16,667 nt of DNA from UBA11889 sp002313255 (lineage in GTDB: Bacteria; Pseudomonadota; Gammaproteobacteria; Pseudomonadales; Azotimanducaceae): NCBI GenBank assembly GCA_913045265.1, contig CAJWQX010000058.1:1-16667 (forward strand), read 5' to 3'. The stretch's first letter is position 1. Every line of letters begins with the position of its first letter. Position numbers and translations under genes: made by a program. Positions 1 to 7,714 of this stretch are shown piece by piece. The notes beneath the pieces were generated by a model. The model saw only the letters and a list, made by a program, of their open reading frames with translations. It was not told where the DNA came from and made no database searches.

Positions 1-1
1 C

Positions 2-769
2 CAACGCAGCGCCGGCGATAGTACCTTCCTTCAAAGCTTTGACCAGATCCTCCTCGACCATTACCTCTCCGCGCGTAACGTTAACGAGTACAGCCGTATC
101 CTTCATGGCCAAAAACGCCGATGAATCAAATTTTCCTCGTGTCTCGGACGTTAACGGACAGCAAATCGACACCACGTCAGATTGCCTCAACATGGATTCA
201 AACCCGTCGAGACCCAAGACCTCGTCCGCACCATCAGTCGCTTCCATCTCTTCGCGATCTAACGCGATCACCCCCATACCAAACCCAACCGCTCGCCGAG
301 CCATGGCTTTGCCGGTACCACCAAACCCAAAGATCCCTAGGGTAGCGCCCGTTAGCTCAATTTCTTTCGATCGCATTTCGGGCCGATGCTTCCAGGAATC
401 TGGTCCTAAACGTAATGCCGTGGCTAATTGTCGCGTCAGCATCAACAAAAGGCCGAAACCGTGGTCAGCGAGATGTTCACCCACCAACCCTTTTTCGCTC
501 GTGAGAATGACATCACTCGATATGAATTCATCGTAGAGAAACATATCCACGCCCGAAGCAATCGCATGCACCCACTTGAGTCGATTGCTCGCAAGAAACA
601 TCCTTTTCGATACAAGACCTAGTACGACGTCGGTGTCGCCTACATGATCGATCGCATCTTCGGGTGTACTCACGACTACGTCAGCGTTCCCGCCGGCAAT
701 GCGGATTCGTTCGATCTCGATATCGGGGACCGAGGGCAAGGTCAGTCCGGGGATGATCAGAATCTTCAC
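2..769 (-). CDS. D-2-hydroxyacid dehydrogenase, NAD-binding family (C-terminus beyond window)
   Basis: Partial gene; 256 residues are visible, running off the left edge. It should interconvert a 2-keto acid and a D-2-hydroxy acid with NAD(H) in the cytoplasm. The Rossmann loop GFGGTG is at residues 148-153 after the TGATLGIF-type strand. An acidic residue, D171, ends the next strand (IALD), which favours NAD over NADP. The substrate-side ASGVD motif is at 71-75, and the catalytic-arginine motif NVTRGE is at 230-235 (R233 by count, R within N-x-x-R-G). The catalytic Glu and His expected further on fall outside the window. The start is GTG; its GTG overlaps the TGA of the preceding hydratase gene by four bases (GTGA), so translation is probably coupled. 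Formate, glycerate, lactate or phosphoglycerate-type substrates cannot be told apart here. Family is confident, substrate unknown. Confidence 0.9.
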   Translation of the reverse strand, partial: MKILIIPGLTLPSVPDIEIERIRIAGGNADVVVSTPEDAIDHVGDTDVVLGLVSKRMFLASNRLKWVHAIASGVDMFLYDEFISSDVILTSEKGLVGEHLADHGFGLLLMLTRQLATALRLGPDSWKHRPEMRSKEIELTGATLGIFGFGGTGKAMARRAVGFGMGVIALDREEMEATDGADEVLGLDGFESMLRQSDVVSICCPLTSETRGKFDSSAFLAMKDTAVLVNVTRGEVMVEEDLVKALKEGTIAGAAL

Positions 770-1437
770 GAAAATTCGACTTCAACGCGACCAATGGCAG
801 CACCAAAATCACCGCGCCAGTAGCCACTTCGGACAATCCTTTGTCGGGTATACGACCCAGTAATGACTTGATCTCCCGCTTTAATCGACTGATCAAACCG
901 AGCTAACGTTGCTGCCAGAGCCACAAGCGAATCGAAGTGATCATCAATATGGTTTTTCGCAGCAACCGTTTCGACGTGCTCACCATCCCGAGTTAAATCC
1001 ACCGAGAGCGAATCGAAAGGAAAAGCACTCCAGTCGAGTTGCCTTCCTTCACCGACGACTATCCCCCATTGCGACAGGTTGTCCTCTAGGCGTTGCAGCG
1101 GTGTTGCTCCGGGTTTTAAGCGTTGCTCGTTAATCTCAAAGGCCGGCGCCACGGTTGCAACGGCATTGATCAAGCCGTCGCGATCCGCGTCCCGACCCAC
1201 ATCGTGTTCAAAACTAAAACAGAGTTCATTTTCGAGACCGTAGATTCCGGGCTCAGAGAATGGCAACTGGGTACCCGTTGAAAAGACGCGTTCAGCCAGG
1301 ATATAACCGAACGGCCGAAAGCCCACACCCATGGAATTCCTCGCCTGTCCCGACGTCAGGCCGACCTTCCAACCCGCGTTCTTGCGAGCCCCGAGTCTCA
1401 CCAATTGGCGTTCAAGACCAGAGTACAGTTCATCCAT
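766..1437 (-). CDS. 2-keto-4-pentenoate hydratase/fumarylacetoacetase-family protein (MhpD-like)
   Basis: 223 residues, slightly shorter than the roughly 260 of MhpD. The family hydrates 2-hydroxydienoates or cleaves/decarboxylates related keto acids with a divalent metal, usually at the end of meta-cleavage pathways. Family signatures are GWKVG (22-26), the metal-site region LENELCFSF (68-76, E69/E71), PAFEI (98-102, E101) and a late GSYT (194-197). The ATG at 1437 was chosen: it shares one base with the TGA of the upstream gene (TGATG), and GAGGA at 1451-1447 sits nine bases before it. A TTG two codons... one codon upstream (1440) is the alternative. It overlaps the next gene by GTGA. Tight packing between an oxidoreductase and a dehydrogenase suggests one pathway. 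Hydratase versus another FAH activity is not resolved. Confidence 0.85.
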   Translation of the reverse strand: MDELYSGLERQLVRLGARKNAGWKVGLTSGQARNSMGVGFRPFGYILAERVFSTGTQLPFSEPGIYGLENELCFSFEHDVGRDADRDGLINAVATVAPAFEINEQRLKPGATPLQRLEDNLSQWGIVVGEGRQLDWSAFPFDSLSVDLTRDGEHVETVAAKNHIDDHFDSLVALAATLARFDQSIKAGDQVITGSYTRQRIVRSGYWRGDFGAAIGRVEVEFS

Positions 1438-2300
1438 CAAGCAAAGTCCTCAAGTTTGGACTTCCACGCCAATGCTTCCTCTGGCGAACGGATGGTCGCG
1501 CCCATACCCGGTTGCGGTGACACAGGGACCAACACACGATCAACGTGCAGTGCGGCAAGTGCGTCGAGTCCTTCATCGGAAGCGGGATAACTGACCGTGA
1601 TTTCGAGTTCGTCAGGATCTCTACCATTCGATTCCGCCGTCGTCCTGGCAAGCGCAATCAGATCTTCCGGCAGTTCGCGGGCGGGGAAAAATCCATCACC
1701 AATCCGTCCCGCGCGTCGAGCCGCCGCTCGAGAATGCCCCCCAACGATCACCGGCACGCTGCCTTCCGAGGGCCGAGGTAAACAATAGACATTGTCAAAG
1801 CGAAAAAAATCGCCGTAAAACGACGCCTTCTGTTGCGACCAGAGCGCACGCATTACCGCGACGTACTCATCAGTCCGTGCTGCCCGATCATCAAAAGACG
1901 CACCAATGACATCAAATTCCTCACGCATCCAACCGACACCGATTCCGAGCAAAACCCGGCTGCCACTCATGAGATCAAGCGTCGCAATCTGTTTCGCCAC
2001 AACCACTGGATTGTGTTGTGGAAGGATAAGTATTCCAGTGCCAAGCTTAATTCGCGTGGTATGAGCCGCCACGTAGGCCATCCATATAAGCGGATCCGGC
2101 AACGGCAAGTCGTATCGGTCTCCCGCCATCCTGCCATCTTTTGAGTACGGATATTTTGATGCATGAAGTTCGGGAATAACCGTGTGTTCAACCGTCCATG
2201 CCGAGTCAAAGCCAGCCTCTTCAGCGGCAACAATCAATTCGACCGCATGAGCAGAGTCAATAAAACGTCCCGTATTGCAATAACGTAGACCGAATTTCAT
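1437..2300 (-). CDS. LLM-class flavin/F420-dependent oxidoreductase
   Basis: 287 residues, a typical length for short bacterial luciferase-like monooxygenases of the F420-dependent (TIGR03619-like) group. These are cytoplasmic TIM-barrel enzymes using reduced FMN or F420. Seen: MKFGLRY opening strand, EEAGFDSAWTVEH (27-39, with the barrel-mouth His39), GTGILILPQHNPV (88-99), and the hallmark GIGVGWMREEF (119-129), followed by PVIVGGHS (183-190). First gene of an overlapped three-gene run; its TGA shares a base with the next ATG. It is divergent from an amidohydrolase, leaving a gap that must hold its promoter. Only a weak G-rich Shine-Dalgarno precedes the ATG. F420 is uncommon in Pseudomonadota, so FMN may be the real cofactor. 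Substrate unknown. Confidence 0.9.
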   Translation of the reverse strand: MKFGLRYCNTGRFIDSAHAVELIVAAEEAGFDSAWTVEHTVIPELHASKYPYSKDGRMAGDRYDLPLPDPLIWMAYVAAHTTRIKLGTGILILPQHNPVVVAKQIATLDLMSGSRVLLGIGVGWMREEFDVIGASFDDRAARTDEYVAVMRALWSQQKASFYGDFFRFDNVYCLPRPSEGSVPVIVGGHSRAAARRAGRIGDGFFPARELPEDLIALARTTAESNGRDPDELEITVSYPASDEGLDALAALHVDRVLVPVSPQPGMGATIRSPEEALAWKSKLEDFA

Positions 2301-2394
2301 CTACTTGCCCCATGCCGTTCCATATCAACGCTTGAGCATACCCGGTGTTGACGGTAGCGTAATCACCTTGCAAGTAAGTAGGCACAAGAAAGTC
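2301..2394. promoter_or_regulatory. Divergent intergenic region, probable back-to-back promoters
   Basis: Gap between the divergent LLM oxidoreductase (start at 2300, minus) and amidohydrolase (preferred start 2395, plus). Both operons must be read out of this region, so a shared regulator site is likely here. I see no convincing -35/-10 pair or dyad. If the amidohydrolase used the upstream TTG at 2305, the gap would shrink to four bases, which is one reason to prefer the later ATG. Confidence 0.35.
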
Positions 2395-3510
2395 ATGCGT
2401 ACCGGACTTCGAGTTATCGACACTGACTCTCATCAAATGGAACCACAATCTATTTGGAAGGAATACATCGACCCACGCTTCGTGGATCGAGCACCCGTCG
2501 TGGGCGATATGGGCAACGGCAAACGGGGCATGATGGTCGAAAATGAACCCGTGACGCGTCAAACCGGTTCCTACCCTATGGATTCCAAAGACTTCCACGA
2601 AGCCACTACCAAAGCCATGGAGCGCTTCAAAGACACGCGCGACCAGGGGTTCAGCGCAGCCGCGAGGCTAAGTGATATGGATGCACACGGCGTTGACGCA
2701 CAAGTCATCTACCCGACCGTCGGCGGGCAAATCCTTGGCAAATCGTTTGCGGATCCCGAACTTTTATTGGCCGTATGCGCCGCGTACAACGATTGGTCGT
2801 TGGAATATTGCAGCCTCGCGCCGGAACGATTGCGGATGGCCGCGATGCTTCCCGTCCAAGCACCCGATCTCGCGATCGAAGAAGCTAGAAGGACCGCGAC
2901 CAAGGGGGCCGCCTGCTACTACGTTCGACCTAACCCCGTCGCCAACCGCAATCTATACCACGCTGATTACGATTCGCTTTGGACCGAAATAGAGTCGTTA
3001 GAAAAACCGGTTTGTATACACGATTCAGGTTCGCCCTACCTTCCATCCTATGGCGACCGAATGGAAACACATACCTCCGGTCATATCATTGCACACCCGT
3101 TCGAAGCCATGGTCGCGATGATGAGTCTCATCTGGTACGGCACCATCGAGCGACATCCAAACCTTTCAATCGTTCACGTCGAAGCAGACGCCGGTTGGTT
3201 GCCTTATTGGCTCCAACGCATGGAGCAGCACTGGGACTTTTCTGGATGTGCCGAACATCCAGAACTTAAGCGACGACCTACCGAATACTTCAAGAGTAAT
3301 TTCCTCGTGGCTTGTCGCGGCGATGAAATCACGCTACCGGCGGCGTGCGAACTAGTCGGAGACGACTACATCACCTTTAACACCGACTATCCACACCCCG
3401 ACGGAACTTGGCCGCTGGGCATGGAGAACTTAGAGAACCAACCGCTTCCGGAAGAGTCGATCCGAAAAATATTTTGGGATAACGCGGCCCCCGCTTTCGG
3501 CTGCGTCTAG
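2395..3510 (+). CDS. Amidohydrolase_2 family metal-dependent hydrolase/decarboxylase
   Basis: 371 residues from the ATG at 2395. The family (COG2159/PF04909, TIM-barrel, relatives of ACMSD and gamma-resorcylate decarboxylase) carries out metal-dependent hydrolysis, hydration or non-oxidative decarboxylation in the cytoplasm. Seen: VIDTDSHQMEP near the N-terminus (D9/D11/H13, the D-x-H form of the first metal motif), CIHDSG (H209), IVHVEADAGWLPYW (H261, E263) and the C-terminal NTDYPHPDGTWP with metal Asp331. The ATG was preferred because the motif normally begins within about ten residues of the start; a TTG at 2305 would add 30 residues of unsupported sequence. It is divergent from the LLM/hydratase/dehydrogenase run and may work in the same pathway. 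It resembles the second amidohydrolase at 12291-13535 but is clearly diverged. Exact reaction unknown. Confidence 0.88.
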   Translation: MRTGLRVIDTDSHQMEPQSIWKEYIDPRFVDRAPVVGDMGNGKRGMMVENEPVTRQTGSYPMDSKDFHEATTKAMERFKDTRDQGFSAAARLSDMDAHGVDAQVIYPTVGGQILGKSFADPELLLAVCAAYNDWSLEYCSLAPERLRMAAMLPVQAPDLAIEEARRTATKGAACYYVRPNPVANRNLYHADYDSLWTEIESLEKPVCIHDSGSPYLPSYGDRMETHTSGHIIAHPFEAMVAMMSLIWYGTIERHPNLSIVHVEADAGWLPYWLQRMEQHWDFSGCAEHPELKRRPTEYFKSNFLVACRGDEITLPAACELVGDDYITFNTDYPHPDGTWPLGMENLENQPLPEESIRKIFWDNAAPAFGCV

Positions 3511-3614
3511 CAGAGTCAAGATACGGCTAATCACGCTAATACCCCGTTGTACAGATCAACGTCTTCATGGAACACTGCGCGTCGTTCAAATAGGCAACCG
3601 GGATTTCGTCGGTA

Positions 3615-4595
3615 ATGATCGAAAAAGCCCGAAGCATGCTGGCTTCGTACAACACAGCGATGACGGAACTGCAGGCACTCATCGACGATTCTTTCGTAGA
3701 CGCCGTCAAGACACTTGCAAGTCTTGAATCCGTCCTAATTATTACAGGCCTCGGGAAAAGCGGCCTCGTTGGACAAAAGGCGGCTGCAACGTTCTCCAGC
3801 ACCGGCACCCCAAGTGCTTTCGTGCATCCCGTGGAGGCACTGCACGGGGATCTCGGTATCGTTCAGCCAGGATCAGCCATGCTTGCCATTTCAAAGGGGG
3901 GTGGAAACGAAGAAACCATCGAATTTGCTCGCCAGTACCGGAGCGTCGTCAATGGTCCGGTGATCACGCTTTCGGAGCCAGCATCTCGATTGGAGGATTT
4001 AGCTGACATCGCGCTCCACATACCTCCACTTCCCGAAATAGACGAATGGGATTTAGCTCCCACCACGAGCACCATGACGAGTATGGCAGTCTGCGATGTG
4101 CTGGCCATTTGTACGCAACAAAGTAAAGACTTGACCGCAGACGACTTTGCTCAATTCCATCCGAGCGGGACCCTCGGTAAGCGCCTGCTCTTAAATGTCG
4201 GCGATCTAATGATCTCGGGCACAGACTTACCAATCCAGGGCTTAAACGTTTCGTTTGCGGATCTTGTCTACGAGATTTCCTCGAAAGGTATGGGCATGGT
4301 GTTACTCACCGAAAAGAACGGCGAGCTTTTTGGCGTTCTAACCGACGGAGATATTAGACGCTTGATGGCTCGTGATGAACCGGTCACCGAAATGACTGCG
4401 GCAGAGTGCTTCCGAGCAAGTCGACGTGGGGACGACCTTCCGAAAGTCGATAGGGGTTGGACGACTGCGAATACAAAAGCCATCGACTGCCTATCGCAAA
4501 TGCAAATACATCAGATCACGTCGTTAGTCATTCTCGAAGGCCAAACACCCATTGGCTTGGTGCGAATGCAGGATCTCGTTGCCGCCGGACTCTAG
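3615..4595 (+). CDS. kdsD: KdsD/KpsF-like arabinose-5-phosphate isomerase (SIS + two CBS domains)
   Basis: 326 residues, the usual KdsD length. KdsD interconverts D-ribulose 5-phosphate and D-arabinose 5-phosphate, the first committed supply step for Kdo of LPS. SIS domain at about 30-185 with TGLGKSG (44-50, catalytic-type K48), ASTGTP-like STGTP (62-66), HPVEALHGDLG (71-81), APTTSTM (148-154) and FHPSGTLGKRLL (181-192, H182 equivalent to the E. coli catalytic His). CBS pair at about 195-325, opening with DLMISGTDLP and ending in GLVRMQDLVAAGL. The oddity is the phosphate loop: where KdsD has S-x-S-G-E/S-S, this protein reads SKGGGNEE (93-100), so two of the usual Ser/Thr are lost. No clear Shine-Dalgarno is seen. 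It stands alone between a catabolic gene and small proteins; an envelope-glycan block starts 2.4 kb downstream. It could be a sibling with another ketose/aldose phosphate substrate. Confidence 0.85.
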   Translation: MIEKARSMLASYNTAMTELQALIDDSFVDAVKTLASLESVLIITGLGKSGLVGQKAAATFSSTGTPSAFVHPVEALHGDLGIVQPGSAMLAISKGGGNEETIEFARQYRSVVNGPVITLSEPASRLEDLADIALHIPPLPEIDEWDLAPTTSTMTSMAVCDVLAICTQQSKDLTADDFAQFHPSGTLGKRLLLNVGDLMISGTDLPIQGLNVSFADLVYEISSKGMGMVLLTEKNGELFGVLTDGDIRRLMARDEPVTEMTAAECFRASRRGDDLPKVDRGWTTANTKAIDCLSQMQIHQITSLVILEGQTPIGLVRMQDLVAAGL

Positions 4596-4672
4596 AGCCG
4601 AATCGAATCCACCCGTCAAAAACAAATCGCGCGCGGTCCCGTAAATACGCGTCCTACAATCTCATGCGAGCC

Positions 4673-4689
4673 TCTAATACTCGATTAGA
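4673..4689. repeat. Perfect 6-bp inverted repeat, operator-like dyad
   Basis: TCTAAT, five bases (ACTCG), then ATTAGA. It lies in the 171-base gap between the KdsD-like gene and the CPXCG gene, 77 bases before the latter's ATG. The arms are too short and A/T-rich to be a terminator. A dyad of this size suits a regulator site but can arise by chance; the rest of the gap shows no other structure. Confidence 0.25.
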
Positions 4690-4766
4690 ACGTTTCGGTC
4701 TTCAGCCAACTTTAATTCAGCGGCAAAGACAATCAGGCCCTATCCTGCGTATTGGCGTTCGTCACA

Positions 4767-4958
4767 ATGAAGCTTGATACCGACACCGTTATGATCCGAT
4801 GTCCCTATTGTGGCGAGTCGTCGGAGGTGGTTGTTGACCTCTCTGTTGCGCTTCAGGATTACGTGGAAGATTGTTACGTCTGTTGCCGACCCGTGTCGAT
4901 TTCAGTCTCTGTCGGTGAGGATTCTTTACGCGTCGATACAAGAAGCGAGACCGAATAA
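4767..4958 (+). CDS. CPXCG-motif cysteine-rich small protein
   Basis: 63 residues. It matches the small proteobacterial CPXCG family (about 60 residues, function unknown, presumed zinc-binding). Seen: RCPYCGE with C12 and C15, then an acidic spacer, then DYVEDCYVCCRPV with C36, C39 and C40, followed by a short beta-rich tail. The C-x2-C pairs suggest one zinc knuckle; C40 is an extra cysteine next to the second pair. The ATG at 4767 is preferred over a TTG five codons earlier (4752) because family members begin just before the first CPxCG. No obvious Shine-Dalgarno. It sits 55 bases before a split-barrel flavoprotein gene in the same direction and may share its transcript. Family is confident, role unknown. 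Confidence 0.8.
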   Translation: MKLDTDTVMIRCPYCGESSEVVVDLSVALQDYVEDCYVCCRPVSISVSVGEDSLRVDTRSETE

Positions 4959-5013
4959 CCGACTTGTGCTTCTATTGCCAATCATCCAGCGAATCAATAA
5001 GCGCATCAAGAAT

Positions 5014-5439
5014 ATGATTAGTATCAGTCAGGACCTGCACCAACGATTGGATTCGGCACTTAACGACGGAAAAACGCTCACCGCTGCCTACGTCGATACG
5101 CGAGGTAAACCTCACATATCGTTCTACGGTAGTACGCACGTCCACGAACCAGACAAATTAGCCATATGGGTCCGTAATCCAGAATCAGACCTTATCCACG
5201 CAATTCCCAATCGACCCGACATCGCGTTCATCTACGGGGATATTGGTGATCGCTTCTACGCAAAATTTGAAGGTACGGCCCGAATCGAAACGAATCAGGA
5301 AATCCGCCAGCGAGTATACGACGAGATGCACCCTGTCGAACGACAATTTGATCCCGACATGAGTGGCATCGCAGTGGTGATCGACCTCCGAACACTTACC
5401 GTCCAATCCGGCGGTGAGAAAGAGACATCGACCGCGTGA
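5014..5439 (+). CDS. Pyridoxamine 5'-phosphate oxidase-like split-barrel protein
   Basis: 141 residues. The family is a cytoplasmic six-stranded split barrel binding FMN, F420 or heme, usually as a dimer. Seen: helix SQDLHQRLDSAL, first strand pair TLTAAYVDTRGKPHISFYGS (21-40), then LAIWVRNPES (49-58), an RPDIAFIYGD strand (67-76) and RFYAKFEGTARIE (80-92), the usual order of PNPOx-like strands with the G-x-A-R/E turn. The frame stays open upstream to 4810, but that would overlap the CPXCG gene out of frame and add an implausible basic segment; the ATG at 5014 begins the fold. Cofactor and substrate are not evident; it lacks the C-terminal dimer extension of true PdxH. Confidence 0.8.
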   Translation: MISISQDLHQRLDSALNDGKTLTAAYVDTRGKPHISFYGSTHVHEPDKLAIWVRNPESDLIHAIPNRPDIAFIYGDIGDRFYAKFEGTARIETNQEIRQRVYDEMHPVERQFDPDMSGIAVVIDLRTLTVQSGGEKETSTA

Positions 5440-5566
5440 TGAATTCCATAATCGATCGAGCTGGGAATTCTTCAATCCCTTGCCCGATCCCAAAAACGAG
5501 TTGCTCGCTCTGTCTGCTACGAGACAATGCCCCGTACGCCATGCCACCACCCTTTTTAGAGAATCC

Positions 5567-6961
5567 ATGACCGACCAGCTAACAACCCCATCGAATCATC
5601 GTCTTGGACAGCTGAGCTGGGCACTGTTCGAGTGGGCACGGAACCCGTACTACATCTTGATCATGATCTACATCTTTGGGCCTTACTTCACCAACGACGT
5701 CATCGGCGACCCTGTGCTAGGGCAGGAAATCTGGGGCTATATCACTGGCTTCGCCGGTCTTATCACTGCGAGTCTAGCTCCGTTCCTCGGGGCCATCGCG
5801 GACAAAGTCGGCCGTCGCAAGCCGTGGATAGCGGCATCAGTAATCATGATGATCCCCGCGATCCTTCTCCTTTGGTACGCGGTACCAGGCCAAGAGATGC
5901 GCGGCATCGTCACAGTCGCAATTGCCCTCGCAATAGCTGGCACCGGCTTCGCATTTACTGAAGTTTTCCACAACGCGATGTTGCCTTCGATCGTCCCGTA
6001 CAACCGGCTCGGCAGTTTATCCGGACTCGCGCTTAGTCTCGGCAATGGGGGAACGCTGATCATCTTAGTCGCCATGTTGTACGCGTTTGCCCTTCCCGCC
6101 CAACCAATCATCGATTGGGGCTGGCTTCCGGATAACGTCTTATTTGGACTCGACGTATCGAGCCACGAACACGATCGCATTTCAGCACCTATCAGTGCCG
6201 TCTGGCTGTTCGTGTTCTCATTGCCACTGTTCCTCTTCACCCCCGATCGGGCTGGAACAGGGATCACGGCACGGGCAGCAATCCGCCAGGGTATGGCAGA
6301 TGTGTGGTTAACCATTCGTCGTTTGCGTGATTACCGTAATGTCGGACTTTACCTATTCGCGCGCATGCTTTTTAACGATGGCAAAGTGGCGATCATGACG
6401 TTCGGCATTATTTATGCGTCCGGTGTCTTTGACTGGGGGTTGGCAGAAAGATTACTGCTCGCAGTATTTCTTACGATCTTCGCGATCGTCGGCGGTCTCG
6501 TCGGAGGCTGGGTTGACGACATCGTCGGGTCGAAAAAGGCACTTCTGGTGACCATTGGTGGTAATTGCGTAGCACTTTTCATCGCAGTATCGATTACGCC
6601 AACCACACTGCTCTTCATTCCCGTCGAAGGCATGGATGTACCGGTGTGGGATTTCGCTTTCTTTCGAACGCTGCCCGAAATCCTCTACGTGTTGGTCTCG
6701 GTGCTATTTGCACTGTTCATCACCTCCGCGTACGCAAACAGTCGTGCCATGTTGGCGAGAATCGCCCCAGAGGCCGAAATGACTAAATTTTTCGGACTGT
6801 ACGCGCTTTCCGGTCAGGTCACGACATTCATTGCACCTCTGATGGTCGCTTTTTTTACGCGGTTCTATGGAAATCAGGCGGGGTTCGGCTCGGTGTTAAT
6901 TCTACTCATCGCAGGATTTATTTTAATGTTTTGGGTCAAGGAGACACGAGAAAGTTCGTGA
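5567..6961 (+). CDS. MFS transporter, UMF1/Atg22-like
   Basis: 464 residues, about twelve membrane segments, inner membrane. N-terminal LSWALFEWARNPYY (16-29) is the signature opening of the UMF1 (unknown major facilitator 1, related to fungal vacuole effluxer Atg22) group, whose bacterial substrates are unknown. The MFS motif A between segments 2 and 3 is GAIADKVGRRKPW (75-87). A cytoplasmic-loop-like stretch rich in Arg lies at about 235-258 between the two six-helix halves, and the C-terminal half repeats a GGWVDDIVGSKKA loop. The ATG at 5567 was chosen because all 51 residues of the open upstream frame are polar and unlike the family. It follows the split-barrel gene by 127 bases and converges on the methyltransferase gene with only 42 bases between stops. 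Confidence 0.88.
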   Translation: MTDQLTTPSNHRLGQLSWALFEWARNPYYILIMIYIFGPYFTNDVIGDPVLGQEIWGYITGFAGLITASLAPFLGAIADKVGRRKPWIAASVIMMIPAILLLWYAVPGQEMRGIVTVAIALAIAGTGFAFTEVFHNAMLPSIVPYNRLGSLSGLALSLGNGGTLIILVAMLYAFALPAQPIIDWGWLPDNVLFGLDVSSHEHDRISAPISAVWLFVFSLPLFLFTPDRAGTGITARAAIRQGMADVWLTIRRLRDYRNVGLYLFARMLFNDGKVAIMTFGIIYASGVFDWGLAERLLLAVFLTIFAIVGGLVGGWVDDIVGSKKALLVTIGGNCVALFIAVSITPTTLLFIPVEGMDVPVWDFAFFRTLPEILYVLVSVLFALFITSAYANSRAMLARIAPEAEMTKFFGLYALSGQVTTFIAPLMVAFFTRFYGNQAGFGSVLILLIAGFILMFWVKETRESS

Positions 6962-7003
6962 CGGATAAGGGGACAATCCACCCGAGCATCAAATCGAACT
7001 CTA

Positions 7004-7714
7004 TCAACGCGCAAGAACCTTCAACGTGGGTTTGAGTGAGTGCTGAAACCCTACGCGCGTAAAACCCTGCCGCCGCATTACGTGTTCAATCGAACGGCGC
7101 GTGAAATACAAAAGATGTTCGGGCGGGCGGATAAAGTCCACGGCATAGGGATCACGGCGGACCGATCGGTGGCCAAGATCGGGCGTCGTAATAAAAACCA
7201 GCCCGCGTTCGGCGACGAGCATCCGTATTGCCTGCAAAAAGACCGCGACGTCTGGTAGGTGCTCAATGACTTCGCTGCAGTACACAACATCGTATTGCCG
7301 ACCCGAAGCAGCTACAGCTTCGGCTGAAGAGTGTTCGAACCTGCAATCTGAAAAGAGCGATCGCGCCTCGTCAATCGCGACTGCATCGATATCGATTCCC
7401 AGCGCTTCGAACCCGCACTGTCTCGCAGCCTCGACCGCAAAGCCAACGTTGCAACCGACATCAATGAAGCGCGATCCAACCACGCGCCTTTTGACACGAC
7501 GAATGCGCCGTCGAGCACGTCGCACCTTAGAGTCAAGCTTCTGACGGTATTGACCGGTTTTATAGTACTCACGGTAAAACTCACTCAGCTCGGCCGTGGT
7601 CGGCATGGGGTCAACGTACGTTAATTCACACGTTTCGCACGTATACAAAGAAAACCCGTCTTTATGCCCAAAAGGGCGACCGGGGCCGGCAGCGCACGAT
7701 GGGCACATACTCAT
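7004..7714 (-). CDS. Zinc-ribbon class I SAM-dependent methyltransferase
   Basis: 236 residues. An N-terminal zinc ribbon has C4, C7, C26 and C29 (CPSC and CETC), a layout common in methyltransferases of glycan and natural-product clusters. Then a basic linker (63-78, dense in Arg/Lys) and a Methyltransf_23-type Rossmann domain: motif I FIDVGCNVG (83-91), acidic GIDID (106-110), and YDVVYCSEVIEHLPD (141-155). It would methylate a sugar or lipid-linked intermediate, inferred from context only. The frame is open to an ATG at 7789, but the ATG at 7714 sits in TGATG with the stop of the DUF3108 gene and directly precedes the zinc ribbon, so it is the likely start. Last gene of the five-gene envelope run; no hairpin terminator is visible after it. 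Confidence 0.85.
   Translation of the reverse strand: MSMCPSCAAGPGRPFGHKDGFSLYTCETCELTYVDPMPTTAELSEFYREYYKTGQYRQKLDSKVRRARRRIRRVKRRVVGSRFIDVGCNVGFAVEAARQCGFEALGIDIDAVAIDEARSLFSDCRFEHSSAEAVAASGRQYDVVYCSEVIEHLPDVAVFLQAIRMLVAERGLVFITTPDLGHRSVRRDPYAVDFIRPPEHLLYFTRRSIEHVMRRQGFTRVGFQHSLKPTLKVLAR

Noticed and set aside
39..536. 165-residue open frame, plus strand, Ser/Pro rich
   Set aside because: It is antisense to the clearly coding dehydrogenase at 2-769, whose frame carries GFGGTG and NVTRGE, and its composition resembles no family.
4655..4660. TACAAT -10-like hexamer between the KdsD-like and CPXCG genes
   Set aside because: No acceptable -35 at 16-18 bases upstream; not enough to call a promoter.
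4810..5013. Upstream extension of the split-barrel gene
   Set aside because: It overlaps the CPXCG gene out of frame and adds 68 residues unlike the family; the ATG at 5014 starts the fold.
5441..5470. Inverted repeat GAATTCC ... GGAATTC (7-base arms, 16-base loop) just after the split-barrel stop
   Set aside because: The loop is long, the stem A/T-rich and no T-run follows, so it is not a credible terminator; probably chance.
5414..5566. Upstream extension of the UMF1 transporter
   Set aside because: The added residues are polar and do not match the family, while the ATG at 5567 lies 15 codons before the LSWALFEWA signature.
6962..7003. Possible bidirectional terminator between the convergent MFS and methyltransferase genes
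   Set aside because: The 42 bases hold no G/C-rich hairpin or T-run on either strand.
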